From the NCBI GenBank assembly GCA_024398135.1, contig CP073750.1:1116001-1180000 (forward strand): 64,000 bases of DNA, given 5' to 3'. Positions 28,241 through 36,559 of the stretch are shown in pieces; position 1 is the stretch's first letter, and the number at the start of each line of letters is the position of its first letter. The notes below the pieces were generated by a model that was not told the origin of the DNA, ran no database searches, and saw nothing but the letters and a program-made list of their open reading frames with translations. This DNA comes from a bacterium SCSIO 12643 (GTDB lineage Bacteria; Bacteroidota; Bacteroidia; Flavobacteriales_G; Salibacteraceae). The translations under genes and the position numbers were made by a program.

Positions 28241-29464
28241 ATGAAAAAACTTTTACTTTTTATTGTTATCTGTTTACCAGCTTTAGGTTTTTCTCAAGCT
28301 GATTCTGTATCAATCGATGCGGGTTACACTCACCAGGCTTTCTATAGTTTTAGCAATGGACTTGTAAAGAAATCTACATCAGATTGGGATCTTGCATTTG
28401 GAATTGGAGGTTTCAATATTGACATTAGAACTAACGAAGGTCACGCAGTAAAATTATACTTATATCCTAACGGGGATACCGCTGCATGGAACAACATTGA
28501 CACTACCGGACTTCAAAACTGGACTCCAAGACATAATGATGAAAATGACTGGAGTAACACCGCTTTTACTACTGCAGGTTCTCACCCTGATTACGGTTGG
28601 GGCGTGTATAATTCAACAACTCACGATGTATTAGGAGATAGTATTTATATCATACAAACTAAAGGTGGTGATTTCAAAAAATTACGTATCGATGGCATGT
28701 ATGCAATGACTGGTTCATTTGTAATCACTTATGCAGACCTTGATGGTAACAACGAAATGACCGGAACTATTAAAAAAACAGATTATACAGGCAAAAACTT
28801 CGCTTACTATTCTATTGACAATAATACTGTTCTTGATTTAGAGCCAATGGCTGCAGATTGGGATATCGTTTTCAGCAAATATGGAGCGGCACAACCACAA
28901 GGTGGTTATTACAACGTAACCGGAATTCAAACCAATAAAAACAGAACTTCTGCCGAAGCCAGAGGTGTCGACATCAATACTGTTGATTGGAACACTCAAA
29001 ATTTTGTTAGTGAAGTTGGAACAATCGGATGGGATTGGAAATCATTTAATATGAATACTTTCTCTTATGACATCGAAGATAGTTTGACTTACTTCGTTGC
29101 AGATACCAACAACAATGTATGGCAAATCACTATGACTGCTTTTGATTACACGGTTGGAAAATTTGTATTCAACAAGAAAAGAGTAAACGGTGTAAGTGTT
29201 GAAGACATTACTAACGGGTTTAACGAGGTGAAATTATTCCCAAATCCAGCTACAGAAAATGTAACACTTAACATTGAAAGTGAGCAAGTAATAAACGATA
29301 TCGATGTAAACATTTATTCTCTTACCGGACAATTGGTTTGGTCTCGTAAAGTGGATATCGTTTCTCAAACAAACATTAACATTCCAGTTCACAACTGGCA
29401 AAAAGGAATTTACATTGTTAGAGTTGGTTCTGGCAACGTAGTAAAACAACTTGTAATACAATAA
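28241..29464 (+). CDS. HmuY-like haem/iron-binding protein with T9SS sorting domain
   Basis: 407 residues. A signal peptide (1-18, ending ALGFSQ) is followed by two HmuY-like modules: the first starts with VSIDAGYTHQAFYSFSNG and SDWDLAFGIGGFNIDIRTNE, similar in pattern to Porphyromonas HmuY; the second repeats ADWDIVFSKYG and GWDWKSF. The C-terminal 75 residues are a T9SS sorting domain (LFPNPATENVTLNI, YSLTGQLVWSRK, QKGIYIVRVGSG, ending VKQLVIQ). HmuY proteins capture haem for a TonB receptor. The haem ligands cannot be assigned from sequence alone. It is the first gene of the locus, and a strong terminator follows it. Confidence 0.78.
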   Translation: MKKLLLFIVICLPALGFSQADSVSIDAGYTHQAFYSFSNGLVKKSTSDWDLAFGIGGFNIDIRTNEGHAVKLYLYPNGDTAAWNNIDTTGLQNWTPRHNDENDWSNTAFTTAGSHPDYGWGVYNSTTHDVLGDSIYIIQTKGGDFKKLRIDGMYAMTGSFVITYADLDGNNEMTGTIKKTDYTGKNFAYYSIDNNTVLDLEPMAADWDIVFSKYGAAQPQGGYYNVTGIQTNKNRTSAEARGVDINTVDWNTQNFVSEVGTIGWDWKSFNMNTFSYDIEDSLTYFVADTNNNVWQITMTAFDYTVGKFVFNKKRVNGVSVEDITNGFNEVKLFPNPATENVTLNIESEQVINDIDVNIYSLTGQLVWSRKVDIVSQTNINIPVHNWQKGIYIVRVGSGNVVKQLVIQ

Positions 29465-29481
29465 ACCAGTACTCCAATTTA

Positions 29482-29517
29482 GCAAAGGTGAATCGTAGGA
29501 TTCATCTTTGCTTTTTT
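29482..29517 (+). terminator. Strong hairpin terminator between the HmuY-like gene and the TonB receptor gene
   Basis: Stem of 13 bp (29482-29494 with 29499-29511, one G-T pair), a four-base loop GTAG and six T residues (29512-29517). It ends only 13 bases before the receptor ATG at 29531, so the receptor and the downstream genes would need read-through or a promoter that overlaps the hairpin. Confidence 0.88.
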
Positions 29518-29530
29518 ATTTTCGGACCAT

Positions 29531-31795
29531 ATGTATTCAACGGTTAAATATCATATTCAGAGAGTCATTCTGCTATTAGGAATGACTTTTTCGGTTCTAT
29601 ATGTTAACGCTCAGGATACTAAAGTAACTGTGATTGATAAGTCTATGGGATCTACCATTCCATATGCTCACGTGCAGTTTACCGATATCAAAACCTCCAG
29701 GTCCGAAATTGTTTTAACAGATCATGATGGTGTTGCCACACTACCTGCATCTGAAAACTTCAACCAACAAATTGCACTACATATTACCTACATTGGTTTC
29801 AAAACATATAATGATACCATTCAAAAAGGAACTTCGGTGAAGGTGAAACTATCTGAAAATATTCAACATTTGGATCAGGTGGTGGTGACTGGCCAATTCT
29901 CTGCTTCCAGCCCTGAAAAAGCACTTCACAAAATCACATTAATCAGTAGAGAAAAGATAGATGCCTTAAATGCGGTTTCTTTGGATCAGGTTTTAGCGCG
30001 TGAGTTAAACATGAATATTTCCAAAGACAATGTTTTGGGAAGTAGCATCAGCATTCAAGGTTTATCTGGTGAAAATGTAAAGATTCTTGTTGACGGTGTT
30101 CCAATGATTGGGCGTCTTAACGGAAATATAGACCTCAGTCAAATCAATCTCAACGACATTGAAAGAATTGAAGTCGTAGAAGGACCTCTTTCCGTATCAT
30201 ACGGTAGTAATGCACTGGCTGGAACCATCAACTTAATTACCAAAAAAGATCAACAAAAACCACTTTCTGTTAATGCCCGATATTATGGAGAGAATATCGG
30301 TACACATAACATTGATGGAAGGGTCGGATTTAAAAAAGGAACTTTTTTCGGGGCAGGAAATTTCACCAGAAACTTCTTTGATGGTTGGAATGTAGAAGAC
30401 CCTAACTGGAAAAACCCTGCTCTCGTTGCTGACTCATCAAGAGTGCAATTGTGGAAACCCAGAACTCAATATTTAGCGGGATTCAAACTGGGAAAAAAAT
30501 TAAAACACGGTACGGTGTTATACAACATCAATGGTTTTGATGAAAAAATCACCAATCGCGGTACACCTAGAGGCCCTTATGGCGAAAGTGCATTTGACGA
30601 TTTATATCTGACTAAACGTTTAGATAATTCTGTAAATCTTAATGTAAGTATAGATACGATCAACCAGCTTAACATACTTGCAGCTTACAATTTGTACGAA
30701 AGAAAAAGAGAAGCATATATCACAGATTTAACTGGCGTGTATTCAAGACCAAATCCTACCGAAGGTATTAGTGACACAACCAAGACCACATTAATGATGC
30801 TTCGCTCTACTTTTACAGGAAAACCCGAAGGAAAAAACTGGCGTTACCAATTAGGGATTGACTTAAACAATGAAATAGCTTTTGGAGAACGAATCAAAGA
30901 TAAAGAACAAAGTATTGGCGATTATGCAGGATTTGCTAGCCTGGAATGGCAACCTACCTATAAATGGACTGTTCGTCCCGGATTACGAATGAGTTATAAC
31001 ACACAATATGGAGCCCCGGTAGTACCTTCTTTATATGCAAAATACCAACTCAAACCTACTATGGCCATTCGTGGTTCGATTGCTCGCGGATTTAGAGCTC
31101 CATCGGTAAAAGAATTATATATGGACTTTGTCGATGTAAATCACAATATTCAGGGGAATACTGACTTAAAAGCGGAAACGGCTTTACACACCAGCTTAAA
31201 TTATTCTTTTGTCCAACTAAAGAAAGGGCGTACTTTAAAGATTAAAGTGGGATTATTTTACAACCAAATCCAAAACAAAATCACTCTGGCACAGAGTAAC
31301 ACCACACTTTATTCTTATGCCAATATTGAAGAGGCATTATCTCTTGGTTTCAATTTAGAAGGTCAATATAACATAGGTCATTTGAAAACCAGTTTGGGAT
31401 TCTCATATACCGGGACACAAAACAGTTTGGCTAACACGGAAACCAAACCGGATATCGGCTATAGTCCACAAATGACATCATCATTATCTTATGATTTCAA
31501 AAAATACAAATCCAATATTTCAGTTTTCTGGAAATTCGCAGGGCAGGTTCCACAAATCATCATAGATGAAAATGACAACTTGCAACAGTCTTTCATAGAT
31601 TCTTACCACATTTTGGATGTAACAGCAAACAAAAAATTTTGGAAAGACCGGGTTATTTTAGGGTTAGGAGTCAAGAACATTTTAGATGTGACCAACATCT
31701 CATCTTCAGGTGGCGGAGGCGCACATAGTGGAGGTAGTTCTCGTCCAATTGCACCGGGTAGAGTTTATTTTGTTAAACTTGGGCTCCAGTTATAG
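29531..31795 (+). CDS. TonB-dependent receptor, haem/iron type
   Basis: 754 residues. A signal peptide (about 1-27) is followed by a carboxypeptidase-regulatory-like domain (about 30-105; VTVIDKSMGSTIPYAHVQF), a plug domain (about 120-230; SLDQVLARELN, SISIQGLSGENVKILVDGVPM) and a 22-strand barrel. FRAP at 521-524 and NTDL at 543-546 correspond to the FRAP and NPNL boxes of haem receptors, with H538 between them, as in Yersinia HemR. The region near 722-738 is a Gly/Ser-rich loop with one His (GGGGAHSGGSS). It probably imports haem or another iron source with HmuY-like partners. The barrel ends in a Leu after KLGLQ; a terminal aromatic is absent. Confidence 0.85.
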   Translation: MYSTVKYHIQRVILLLGMTFSVLYVNAQDTKVTVIDKSMGSTIPYAHVQFTDIKTSRSEIVLTDHDGVATLPASENFNQQIALHITYIGFKTYNDTIQKGTSVKVKLSENIQHLDQVVVTGQFSASSPEKALHKITLISREKIDALNAVSLDQVLARELNMNISKDNVLGSSISIQGLSGENVKILVDGVPMIGRLNGNIDLSQINLNDIERIEVVEGPLSVSYGSNALAGTINLITKKDQQKPLSVNARYYGENIGTHNIDGRVGFKKGTFFGAGNFTRNFFDGWNVEDPNWKNPALVADSSRVQLWKPRTQYLAGFKLGKKLKHGTVLYNINGFDEKITNRGTPRGPYGESAFDDLYLTKRLDNSVNLNVSIDTINQLNILAAYNLYERKREAYITDLTGVYSRPNPTEGISDTTKTTLMMLRSTFTGKPEGKNWRYQLGIDLNNEIAFGERIKDKEQSIGDYAGFASLEWQPTYKWTVRPGLRMSYNTQYGAPVVPSLYAKYQLKPTMAIRGSIARGFRAPSVKELYMDFVDVNHNIQGNTDLKAETALHTSLNYSFVQLKKGRTLKIKVGLFYNQIQNKITLAQSNTTLYSYANIEEALSLGFNLEGQYNIGHLKTSLGFSYTGTQNSLANTETKPDIGYSPQMTSSLSYDFKKYKSNISVFWKFAGQVPQIIIDENDNLQQSFIDSYHILDVTANKKFWKDRVILGLGVKNILDVTNISSSGGGGAHSGGSSRPIAPGRVYFVKLGLQL

Positions 31796-31806
31796 CACAC
31801 AATATT

Positions 31807-32049
31807 TTGAAGAATACCAACATAAATAAAAGACGGGCAACGGACCTAAAAATCGGAGAGTCTAGTGTGATTGATAGTTTCGAAAACGAAGAATTTTCAT
31901 CTCAGTTTTTAGAGATTGGATGTCTTCCTAATGCACCCGTAGAATTGGTGCGTAAAGGACCTGCCGGACAAACTCTATATTTACGGGTGAATGGACACGC
32001 GTATGCTTTTAGAAAAGAAGAAGCTTCTCACATTATTTTAAAGTTTTAG
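31807..32049 (+). CDS. feoA: FeoA-family ferrous iron transport accessory protein (TTG start)
   Basis: 80 residues with an SH3-like FeoA domain: ATDLKIGESSVIDSFENEE, LEIGCLPNAPVELVRKGPAGQTLYLRVNG, and the ending RKEEASHIILKF. No in-frame ATG exists between the receptor stop (31795) and the domain, so TTG at 31807 (or ATT at 31804) must start it. It is followed by FeoB after one base (32050). FeoA is a small cytoplasmic partner of the FeoB GTPase. The receptor stop is 11 bases upstream, so the three genes form one transcription unit. Confidence 0.85.
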   Translation: MKNTNINKRRATDLKIGESSVIDSFENEEFSSQFLEIGCLPNAPVELVRKGPAGQTLYLRVNGHAYAFRKEEASHIILKF

Positions 32050-32050
32050 G

Positions 32051-34165
32051 ATGGGTACAAGTGAAGAAGTTTTAAAAATTGCGCTGATCGGGAACCCAAA
32101 CGCGGGAAAGACTTCTGTTTTCAACAGACTCACAGGATTAAATCAAACTGTTGGTAATTTCCCAGGAGTAACCGTTGACAAGAAGTCTGGATCATATCCA
32201 CTACCAAATGGTCATCAAGCCATCATTACAGATTTGCCAGGGACCTATAGTCTGTATCCCAATTCAACGGATGAAAAAATTGTACTAGAGACCCTACTAA
32301 ATCAAGATAATAGCGCTTATCCTGATTTGGTTTTATATGTAGCCGATGCCAATAATCTGGAAAGACATCTGGTCTTACTTACACAGATTATGGACTTCGG
32401 TATCCCAATTATTCTATTGCTCAACATGATTGATGTAGCTAAGAGTGAAGGAAAATCGTGCAATGATCTAAAACTTTCGCAAAGTCTGGGAATTCCAGTA
32501 GTAAAAGTGAATGGAAGAACCGGAGAAGGTACGGAGAATATTGGACCGGTAATTTTACAATTGGAGGGATCACATCCAGAACCATTTTTAAATGTAGAAC
32601 CGTATGCATTTGAAATGGAAAATGAGGTCAAAAAGCTATTTGGATTTGACAACAACTATCGCGCGCTTCTAACTGTCCATAACTATCAGAAATTAGATTT
32701 CATCAGTGATCAGGATAAAAGTTACCTGGATCAATTAGTTGAGAAACTCGAATTTAAAAGCATTGGATTACAGTTTGATGAAATCATGGCGCGCTATGAT
32801 CAGCTCCATCCCATTATGGAAGCTATGGTTACCGACACCAGTGAAAATGCAGAAACCAAGACGGCTAAAGCCGATAAAGTTTTAACGCATCCAGTATGGG
32901 GTAGCCTGATATTTATATCTACGCTCTTTATCATTTTCCAGGCCATTTTCGCCTGGGCTTCATATCCTATGGATTTGATTGATGAAGGCATGTCATGGGT
33001 GATTGAGAGCACAAAAAACATTCTTCCCCCAGGATTATTTTCTGATTTCTTTACGGATGGAATTCTTGCCGGAATTGGTGGCATCATCATATTCGTTCCT
33101 CAAATTACCATTTTATTTATCCTCGTCTCTATCCTCGAAGAAGTGGGATATATGTCTCGAGCAGTCTTTCTCTCAGACACCTTGATGCGAAAATTTGGTC
33201 TCAATGGCCGAAGTATCGTTTCATTGATTTCCGGTGCTGCCTGTGCTGTCCCGGCCATTATGGCTACTCGTACGATTAGCAACTGGAAAGAGCGTTTAAT
33301 CACCATTTTTGTCACTCCTTTTATTAGTTGCTCTGCACGGATTCCCGTTTTTGCGGTATTAGTGGCTTTTGCCGTACCAGATAAAACTGTGGGCTCATTT
33401 TTAAACCTTCAAGGCCTGGTGATGATGGGACTGTATACACTTGGGGTTGTGGCAGCGTTAGGGTCTGCATGGGTAATGAAGCTGGTTTTAAAAACCAATG
33501 ATGCTTCTTTCTTAATGATGGAACTTCCAACCTATAAAATGCCTTATTGGAAAAACATTGGAATCACTGTAGTTCAAAAGGTAGGTATCTTCATCAAAAA
33601 CGCGGGTAAGATCATATTGATTATATCTATGATACTTTGGGTATTGGCTTCTTTTGGTCCTGGAAACTCATTGGAAACCATTGAAGAAAATGTTAGAACG
33701 GAGTATGCGTCACAATCCATTGATGAAAGTGAGCTAGATAACATTATTGCATCAAAAAAGATTGAAGGTTCTTATGCCGGGATTTTAGGTAAAGAGATTG
33801 AGCCTATTATTCAGCCTTTGGGATTTGACTGGAAAATTGGGATTGCCTTAATTACTTCTTTTGCAGCCAGAGAAGTTTTCATTAGTACAATGGCCACCAT
33901 TTATAGTGTAGGTAGTGATGGTGATGCTTTATCAGTAATGAATAAAATGCGTCAGGAACGAAACTCCACCACCGGAGAATTAGTATATACATCTGCAACC
34001 GCATTTTCACTACTGATTTTCTATGTATTGGCCATGCAGTGTATGAGTACTTTGGCCATTGTTAAAAGAGAAACAAAAAGTTGGGTCATTCCTATGGTTC
34101 AGCTATTTTACATGACCGGACTCGCATATGTTTTAAGTTTTATCACTTATCAACTATTATCGTAA
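32051..34165 (+). CDS. feoB: Ferrous iron transporter FeoB
   Basis: 704 residues. The N-terminal G domain has G1 GNPNAGKTS (14-22), a G2 region (VGNFPGVTVDKKSG), G3 DLPG (about 60-65) and G4 NMID (125-128). A helical GDI-like spacer (about 170-270) precedes the membrane part. Membrane half-repeats carry the Cys/Gly-rich SGAACAVPAIMATR and CSARIPVFAVL, and the later FAAREVFISTMATIYSV. It drives GTP-dependent Fe(II) import at the inner membrane. It is coupled to FeoA and precedes a HmuY-like lipoprotein gene by 11 bases. FeoC is absent. Confidence 0.95.
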   Translation: MGTSEEVLKIALIGNPNAGKTSVFNRLTGLNQTVGNFPGVTVDKKSGSYPLPNGHQAIITDLPGTYSLYPNSTDEKIVLETLLNQDNSAYPDLVLYVADANNLERHLVLLTQIMDFGIPIILLLNMIDVAKSEGKSCNDLKLSQSLGIPVVKVNGRTGEGTENIGPVILQLEGSHPEPFLNVEPYAFEMENEVKKLFGFDNNYRALLTVHNYQKLDFISDQDKSYLDQLVEKLEFKSIGLQFDEIMARYDQLHPIMEAMVTDTSENAETKTAKADKVLTHPVWGSLIFISTLFIIFQAIFAWASYPMDLIDEGMSWVIESTKNILPPGLFSDFFTDGILAGIGGIIIFVPQITILFILVSILEEVGYMSRAVFLSDTLMRKFGLNGRSIVSLISGAACAVPAIMATRTISNWKERLITIFVTPFISCSARIPVFAVLVAFAVPDKTVGSFLNLQGLVMMGLYTLGVVAALGSAWVMKLVLKTNDASFLMMELPTYKMPYWKNIGITVVQKVGIFIKNAGKIILIISMILWVLASFGPGNSLETIEENVRTEYASQSIDESELDNIIASKKIEGSYAGILGKEIEPIIQPLGFDWKIGIALITSFAAREVFISTMATIYSVGSDGDALSVMNKMRQERNSTTGELVYTSATAFSLLIFYVLAMQCMSTLAIVKRETKSWVIPMVQLFYMTGLAYVLSFITYQLLS

Positions 34166-34176
34166 AATTGAAACAG

Positions 34177-35172
34177 ATGAATTTCACATATTTCAAAACA
34201 AATATTTGGTTGATTTTATCCGTATTATCGGTTTTGTTTTTTGCGTCTTGCGAAAAGGATGAAATTCCGATTGAACCGCATCCACCAGGCAATGTGGTTT
34301 CGCAACAAGTGGAAATGGGGTATTATTATCCGGATCAAATTTGGTTCAATATTGAAACCGGATCTGAAGTATCCAGAAATCACAAAACAGCATGGGATTT
34401 AGCATTTGAATGTAACGATCCGGGCTGGAGAATTACCATCAATTCTGCAAATAATGCCTATATCGCACACACAGAAGAAACCGATATTAATGCTGTAAAA
34501 GATACCATTGGCATGGATTGGAAATGGGACGAGTTTTCCGGAAATCTGGATAGTACCGCCATTGGGGATTGGAAAACAAATCCTCAAATCTATATTCTGG
34601 ACAGAGGAAAAGACGAAGTAGGCACACACCTGGGGTTGACCAAACTGATGATTGATAGTGTAAATGCAGATTCCTTTTATTTCAAATTTGCAGACCTCCA
34701 GGCTTCTTCCTGGGTCAATGCATCTGTATCAAAAGACAGCAGCTATTTCTTTAGCTATTTCAGCTTAAATTCAGGTGGACAGCAAGTCACTATTGCTCCT
34801 CCAAAAAAAGAATGGGATATTGTATTTACACAATACACATTTGCGTTCTATGATATGGACCCGGTAGTTCCTTATTTAGTAACAGGTGTTCTACTTAATC
34901 CATATCATGCTTATAGCACCAAATGTTATGATCAAAATTTTGCTGATATCACTTTAGCTAACACTAGCAGCTACAACTATAACCAAAGATTGGATAATAT
35001 TGGTTATGACTGGAAATACTACGACTTTGATCAAGGCTATTATATCACACTACCTGAAAAGAACTATATTTTCCGATCTCATAATGGAAAGAAATATAAA
35101 ATCCATTTCCTGGACTGGTACAATGACCAGGGGCAAAAAGGAAGTCCAACATTTGAATTCTCAGAATTGTAG
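34177..35172 (+). CDS. HmuY-like lipoprotein, paralogue of the first HmuY-like protein
   Basis: 331 residues from the ATG at 34177, chosen because a lipoprotein signal (VLFFASCEKD, cysteine 25) follows directly. Two modules match those of the 28241 protein: TAWDLAFECNDPGWRITIN then GMDWKWDEF, and EWDIVFTQYTFAFYD then GYDWKYYDF. Its mature length equals that of the first protein without its T9SS domain. It is 11 bases after FeoB, so it belongs to the same operon. It is probably anchored at the outer membrane by its lipid and binds haem or iron. The ligand is inferred. Confidence 0.75.
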   Translation: MNFTYFKTNIWLILSVLSVLFFASCEKDEIPIEPHPPGNVVSQQVEMGYYYPDQIWFNIETGSEVSRNHKTAWDLAFECNDPGWRITINSANNAYIAHTEETDINAVKDTIGMDWKWDEFSGNLDSTAIGDWKTNPQIYILDRGKDEVGTHLGLTKLMIDSVNADSFYFKFADLQASSWVNASVSKDSSYFFSYFSLNSGGQQVTIAPPKKEWDIVFTQYTFAFYDMDPVVPYLVTGVLLNPYHAYSTKCYDQNFADITLANTSSYNYNQRLDNIGYDWKYYDFDQGYYITLPEKNYIFRSHNGKKYKIHFLDWYNDQGQKGSPTFEFSEL

Positions 35173-35186
35173 ATATTGTATTTGCG

Positions 35187-35219
35187 AAAGGCTTTAAGAA
35201 TGATTCTTAAAGCCTTTTT
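35187..35219 (+). terminator. Rho-independent terminator closing the iron/haem operon
   Basis: A 15-bp perfect inverted repeat (35187-35201 with 35203-35217) around a single G; in practice the stem is about 13 bp with a five-base loop. It is followed by a T tract. It starts 15 bases after the HmuY-like lipoprotein stop. Confidence 0.88.
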
Positions 35220-35292
35220 GTTTTGGTTTATCAAGATTTAGCCCCATTAATTATTTCTGTACTTTTATAACTTGTTTTTTTAACTCTAAAAA

Positions 35293-35691
35293 GTGAAACG
35301 GATAATAAAACGATACTATTTAAACCAACTAATCATAGGTTTTGTTCTAACCTTCACCACCATCAATTTGATTGGTTTAGTAAACCAAACCGACTCATTT
35401 AGTGTTGGACACTTGTCTTTATTATCAATTGTCGGAGGTTTTCTATTTTCTATTGCTAATGCCCTTATCAATTCTTTAAATTTCTCTTTCCCAAATAAAC
35501 AAAATCATATCCTAGCCTTTTACATCCCAATTTTACTTTGGTTTATTCCTTTAATAACTTCCGTTTCTAAAAGCATAGAAAACGAAGAATTTAAAATTTC
35601 TGATTGGTTAATCATCATCATTTGGATGGAACCAATTCTTTATAACTTAGCATTATCTAAACTGGCTTCTAAAACTACAAAGTCTAAATAG
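35293..35691 (+). CDS. Unrecognised small membrane protein (GTG start)
   Basis: 132 residues. A stop codon lies just upstream in frame, so GTG at 35293 is the likely start. Four hydrophobic segments are visible (about 12-30, 38-62, 72-92, 98-118). The N terminus is basic (KRIIKRYY) and the C terminus Lys-rich. I know no matching family. It is first of three small genes on this strand. The sequence ATAGAAAACAT begins at its stop codon (35688-35698) and recurs at the stop of the next gene. Its function is unknown. Confidence 0.6.
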   Translation: MKRIIKRYYLNQLIIGFVLTFTTINLIGLVNQTDSFSVGHLSLLSIVGGFLFSIANALINSLNFSFPNKQNHILAFYIPILLWFIPLITSVSKSIENEEFKISDWLIIIIWMEPILYNLALSKLASKTTKSK

Positions 35692-35706
35692 AAAACATGA
35701 TTTCAT

Positions 35707-36144
35707 ATGACCATTAAATACAAACAACTCAATCAAGAATGGAATGCTGATCCAAATGCTCCTGAGGTTAGTTTACAAATAATTCATAGGAACCTTATCA
35801 TAAAAACTTATCTGAATTATTTCGTTTATGATGATTTCAATGAAGGAGACTACGCAATAATTAAATTCAAAAATGTAACCTCATATTCTTTTAACACTTG
35901 CAATGATGAAGGATATTATTATGGTCAATATAGATTTGGGCCTAAAGAATTACCCTGGGGTGAATTCTATGAAATTGAATCAGGTTTAGATAGAAACTTC
36001 CCCGATCCCCTAATTACCATACAAAAAGGAATCGCTCAACATAAACACTATGTCTTCTTTTTTAAGGACAATACATTAGAGTGTATTGCGGAAAACTACG
36101 AAGTGAAAATGTTTACAAAGAACCCCAATGACAAACCCCAATAG
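35707..36144 (+). CDS. Unrecognised small soluble protein
   Basis: 145 residues with no signal peptide or membrane segment. It is acidic and rich in Tyr, Phe and Asn (for example CNDEGYYYGQYRFGPKELPW). The composition is compatible with a beta-rich fold such as seen in immunity-type proteins, but I do not recognise a family. An out-of-frame ATG at 35697 precedes the real ATG at 35707. It lies 15 bases after the first small gene and 6 bases before the third, in between two four-helix membrane proteins. Confidence 0.6.
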   Translation: MTIKYKQLNQEWNADPNAPEVSLQIIHRNLIIKTYLNYFVYDDFNEGDYAIIKFKNVTSYSFNTCNDEGYYYGQYRFGPKELPWGEFYEIESGLDRNFPDPLITIQKGIAQHKHYVFFFKDNTLECIAENYEVKMFTKNPNDKPQ

Positions 36145-36150
36145 AAAACA

Positions 36151-36555
36151 TTGTCCATTCACAAATCCATACAGAAAATAACTGCCATACTAGAAATACT
36201 ATTTCTAATCATTATCCTATTAAATTTTTCATGGGCTCGGTTTGATGGTAAACTATCTATGCCATTTCATTTAGAAGCCACTCCATTTAGAATGTTTATT
36301 ACTTCCGGGATATCAATTATTGTGCTTATACGACTTTTTCAAGTAAGTAAGTTTATGATCACAAATAATGAATTCTCGAAAAAATCTCAATTCATCGTTA
36401 TCGGATTATACCTTCTGATGATTGGGACGGATTTATACGAATTTGGCAAATGGAAGTATTATGCTGATATGTATGGTTACATCATTATTATATTATTAAC
36501 CCCGGTTTTTCTGGGTGTTTCGAATAACATTAAATCTCAAAAAACCGATACCTAA
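36151..36555 (+). CDS. Unrecognised small membrane protein (TTG start)
   Basis: 134 residues with four hydrophobic segments (about 10-30, 47-63, 83-97, 108-124) and a Lys/Thr-rich end. The only plausible start after the previous stop is TTG at 36151 (or ATT at 36157). Size and topology resemble the first small gene of the cluster, although no clear sequence similarity is evident by eye. Function is unknown. It is convergent with the Asp-box protein gene, 4 bases apart. Confidence 0.55.
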   Translation: MSIHKSIQKITAILEILFLIIILLNFSWARFDGKLSMPFHLEATPFRMFITSGISIIVLIRLFQVSKFMITNNEFSKKSQFIVIGLYLLMIGTDLYEFGKWKYYADMYGYIIIILLTPVFLGVSNNIKSQKTDT

Positions 36556-36559
36556 CAAA

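Noticed and set aside
31807-32049. FeoA as a pseudogene because it has no ATG
   Set aside because: The domain is full length and uninterrupted, TTG is an accepted start, and it sits directly before FeoB.
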